DNA from: Verrucomicrobiota bacterium
GTDB taxonomy: Bacteria; Verrucomicrobiota; Verrucomicrobiia; Opitutales; Opitutaceae
Assembly: GCA_030832235.1 (NCBI GenBank)
Contig: JAURJO010000186.1
Location: 1 to 6,940, forward strand
DNA length: 6,940 bases
Reading direction: 5' to 3'
The position numbers and the translations under genes were made by a program. Below are positions 6,400-6,940 of this stretch, in pieces (positions within the stretch are counted from its first letter, which is position 1; every line of letters starts with the position of its first letter). The notes below the pieces were generated by a model. It did not search any database. It was not told the origin of the DNA and saw only the letters and a program-made list of their open reading frames with translations.

Positions 6400-6940
6400 A
6401 TGAAAAACATCCTGCTGTTCGGCAAAGTCGGCCAAGTCGGCTGGGAACTCCGCCGCACGCTCGCACCGCTGGCGCGGGTTACGTGCATCGATTACCCCGA
6501 CGTCGACTTTACCCGACCCGACTCGGTCCGCGGCGCGATCACCGCCGCCGCGCCCGATGTCATCATCAACGCCGCCGCCTACACCGCGGTCGACAAGGCG
6601 GAGTCGGAACTCGCGCTCGCCACCCAGATCAACGCGGATGCGCCTGGCATCATGGCCGAGGAGGCGCGGAAACGCGGGGCTCTGCTGGTGCATTATTCCA
6701 CGGATTACGTCTTCGACGGCACCAAGACCACGCCCTACGTCGAGACCGACGCCCCGAACCCGCTCGGCGCCTATGCCCGCACCAAGCACGCGGGTGACGA
6801 GGCGATCCGCGCCGCCGGCTGCGACCACCTCATCTTTCGCCTCTGCTGGGTCTACGGCGCGCGCGGCGCGAATTTCATGCTCACGATGCAGCGCCTCGCC
6901 CGGGAACGCGAAAAACTCCGCGTCGTCGCCGATCAAGTCG
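6400..6940 (+). CDS. rfbD: dTDP-4-dehydrorhamnose reductase (3' end beyond window)
   Basis: The first 180 codons of RmlD are present and the frame is still open at the window end; the full family length is around 290-300, so over a third is missing. The enzyme uses NAD(P)H to reduce dTDP-4-dehydro-L-rhamnose to dTDP-L-rhamnose, the last step of the pathway. It is a short-chain dehydrogenase: the Rossmann motif is FGKVGQVGWEL (G8, G11, G14), then INAAAYTAVDKAE (56-68), STDYVFDG with T101, and the catalytic pair Y125 and K129 in YARTK. The T-Y-K triad spacing agrees with Salmonella RmlD. FRLCWVYGARGANF (147-159) is the usual later motif. The ATG lies 18 nt after the rfbC stop with no Shine-Dalgarno sequence. 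The two genes together show a rhamnose operon. Confidence 0.95.
   Translation, partial: MKNILLFGKVGQVGWELRRTLAPLARVTCIDYPDVDFTRPDSVRGAITAAAPDVIINAAAYTAVDKAESELALATQINADAPGIMAEEARKRGALLVHYSTDYVFDGTKTTPYVETDAPNPLGAYARTKHAGDEAIRAAGCDHLIFRLCWVYGARGANFMLTMQRLAREREKLRVVADQV

Noticed and set aside
5677..6936. 419-codon open frame on the minus strand
   Set aside because: It is antisense to rfbC and rfbD, both full of family motifs; a high-GC shadow.

Overview
The window is high-GC bacterial chromosome carrying seven protein genes, two of them cut by the window edges. There are no RNA genes, insertion sequences, CRISPR arrays or phage genes that I can see. Gene content and protein style suggest a free-living bacterium of the Verrucomicrobiota, perhaps Opitutaceae-like. 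The hints are the GDH variant of the YmdB metallophosphoesterase, a two-lobed aspartyl protease with a PDZ domain, and starts without Shine-Dalgarno sequences. This placement is an inference from memory of such proteins, not a search result.

Layout. The 3' end of accA (acetyl-CoA carboxylase carboxyltransferase alpha, fatty acid synthesis) enters on the + strand at 1-270. It meets, tail to tail with overlapping stop codons, a five-gene minus-strand run that is read right to left. This run is a low-molecular-weight protein tyrosine phosphatase (5655-5176), glyA serine hydroxymethyltransferase (5027-3762), a TetA-like MFS exporter (3731-2322), a lipoprotein aspartyl protease with a PDZ domain (2325-1108), and a YmdB-type metallophosphoesterase (1049-267). 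glyA and the exporter are 30 nt apart. The exporter and protease overlap by ATGA, so translation of the two is probably coupled. A 148-nt gap with a weak terminator-like hairpin and two overlapping GC palindromes separates the phosphatase from glyA, so glyA may begin its own transcript.

From a 180-nt divergent region (5656-5835), rich in inverted repeats, the + strand carries rfbC (dTDP-4-dehydrorhamnose 3,5-epimerase) and rfbD (dTDP-4-dehydrorhamnose reductase, cut at the window end). These are the last two steps of dTDP-L-rhamnose synthesis for cell-surface polysaccharide; rfbA and rfbB would be expected outside the window.

The region is mostly ordinary housekeeping and surface-sugar genes. 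I found no convincing new multi-gene system. The points most worth a second look are the Asn-to-Asp change in the metal site of YmdB, the specificity residue of the phosphatase in a neighbourhood recalling Bacillus ywlE-glyA, the two-lobed protease-PDZ lipoprotein coupled to an exporter, and the inverted-repeat cluster between the phosphatase and rfbC.
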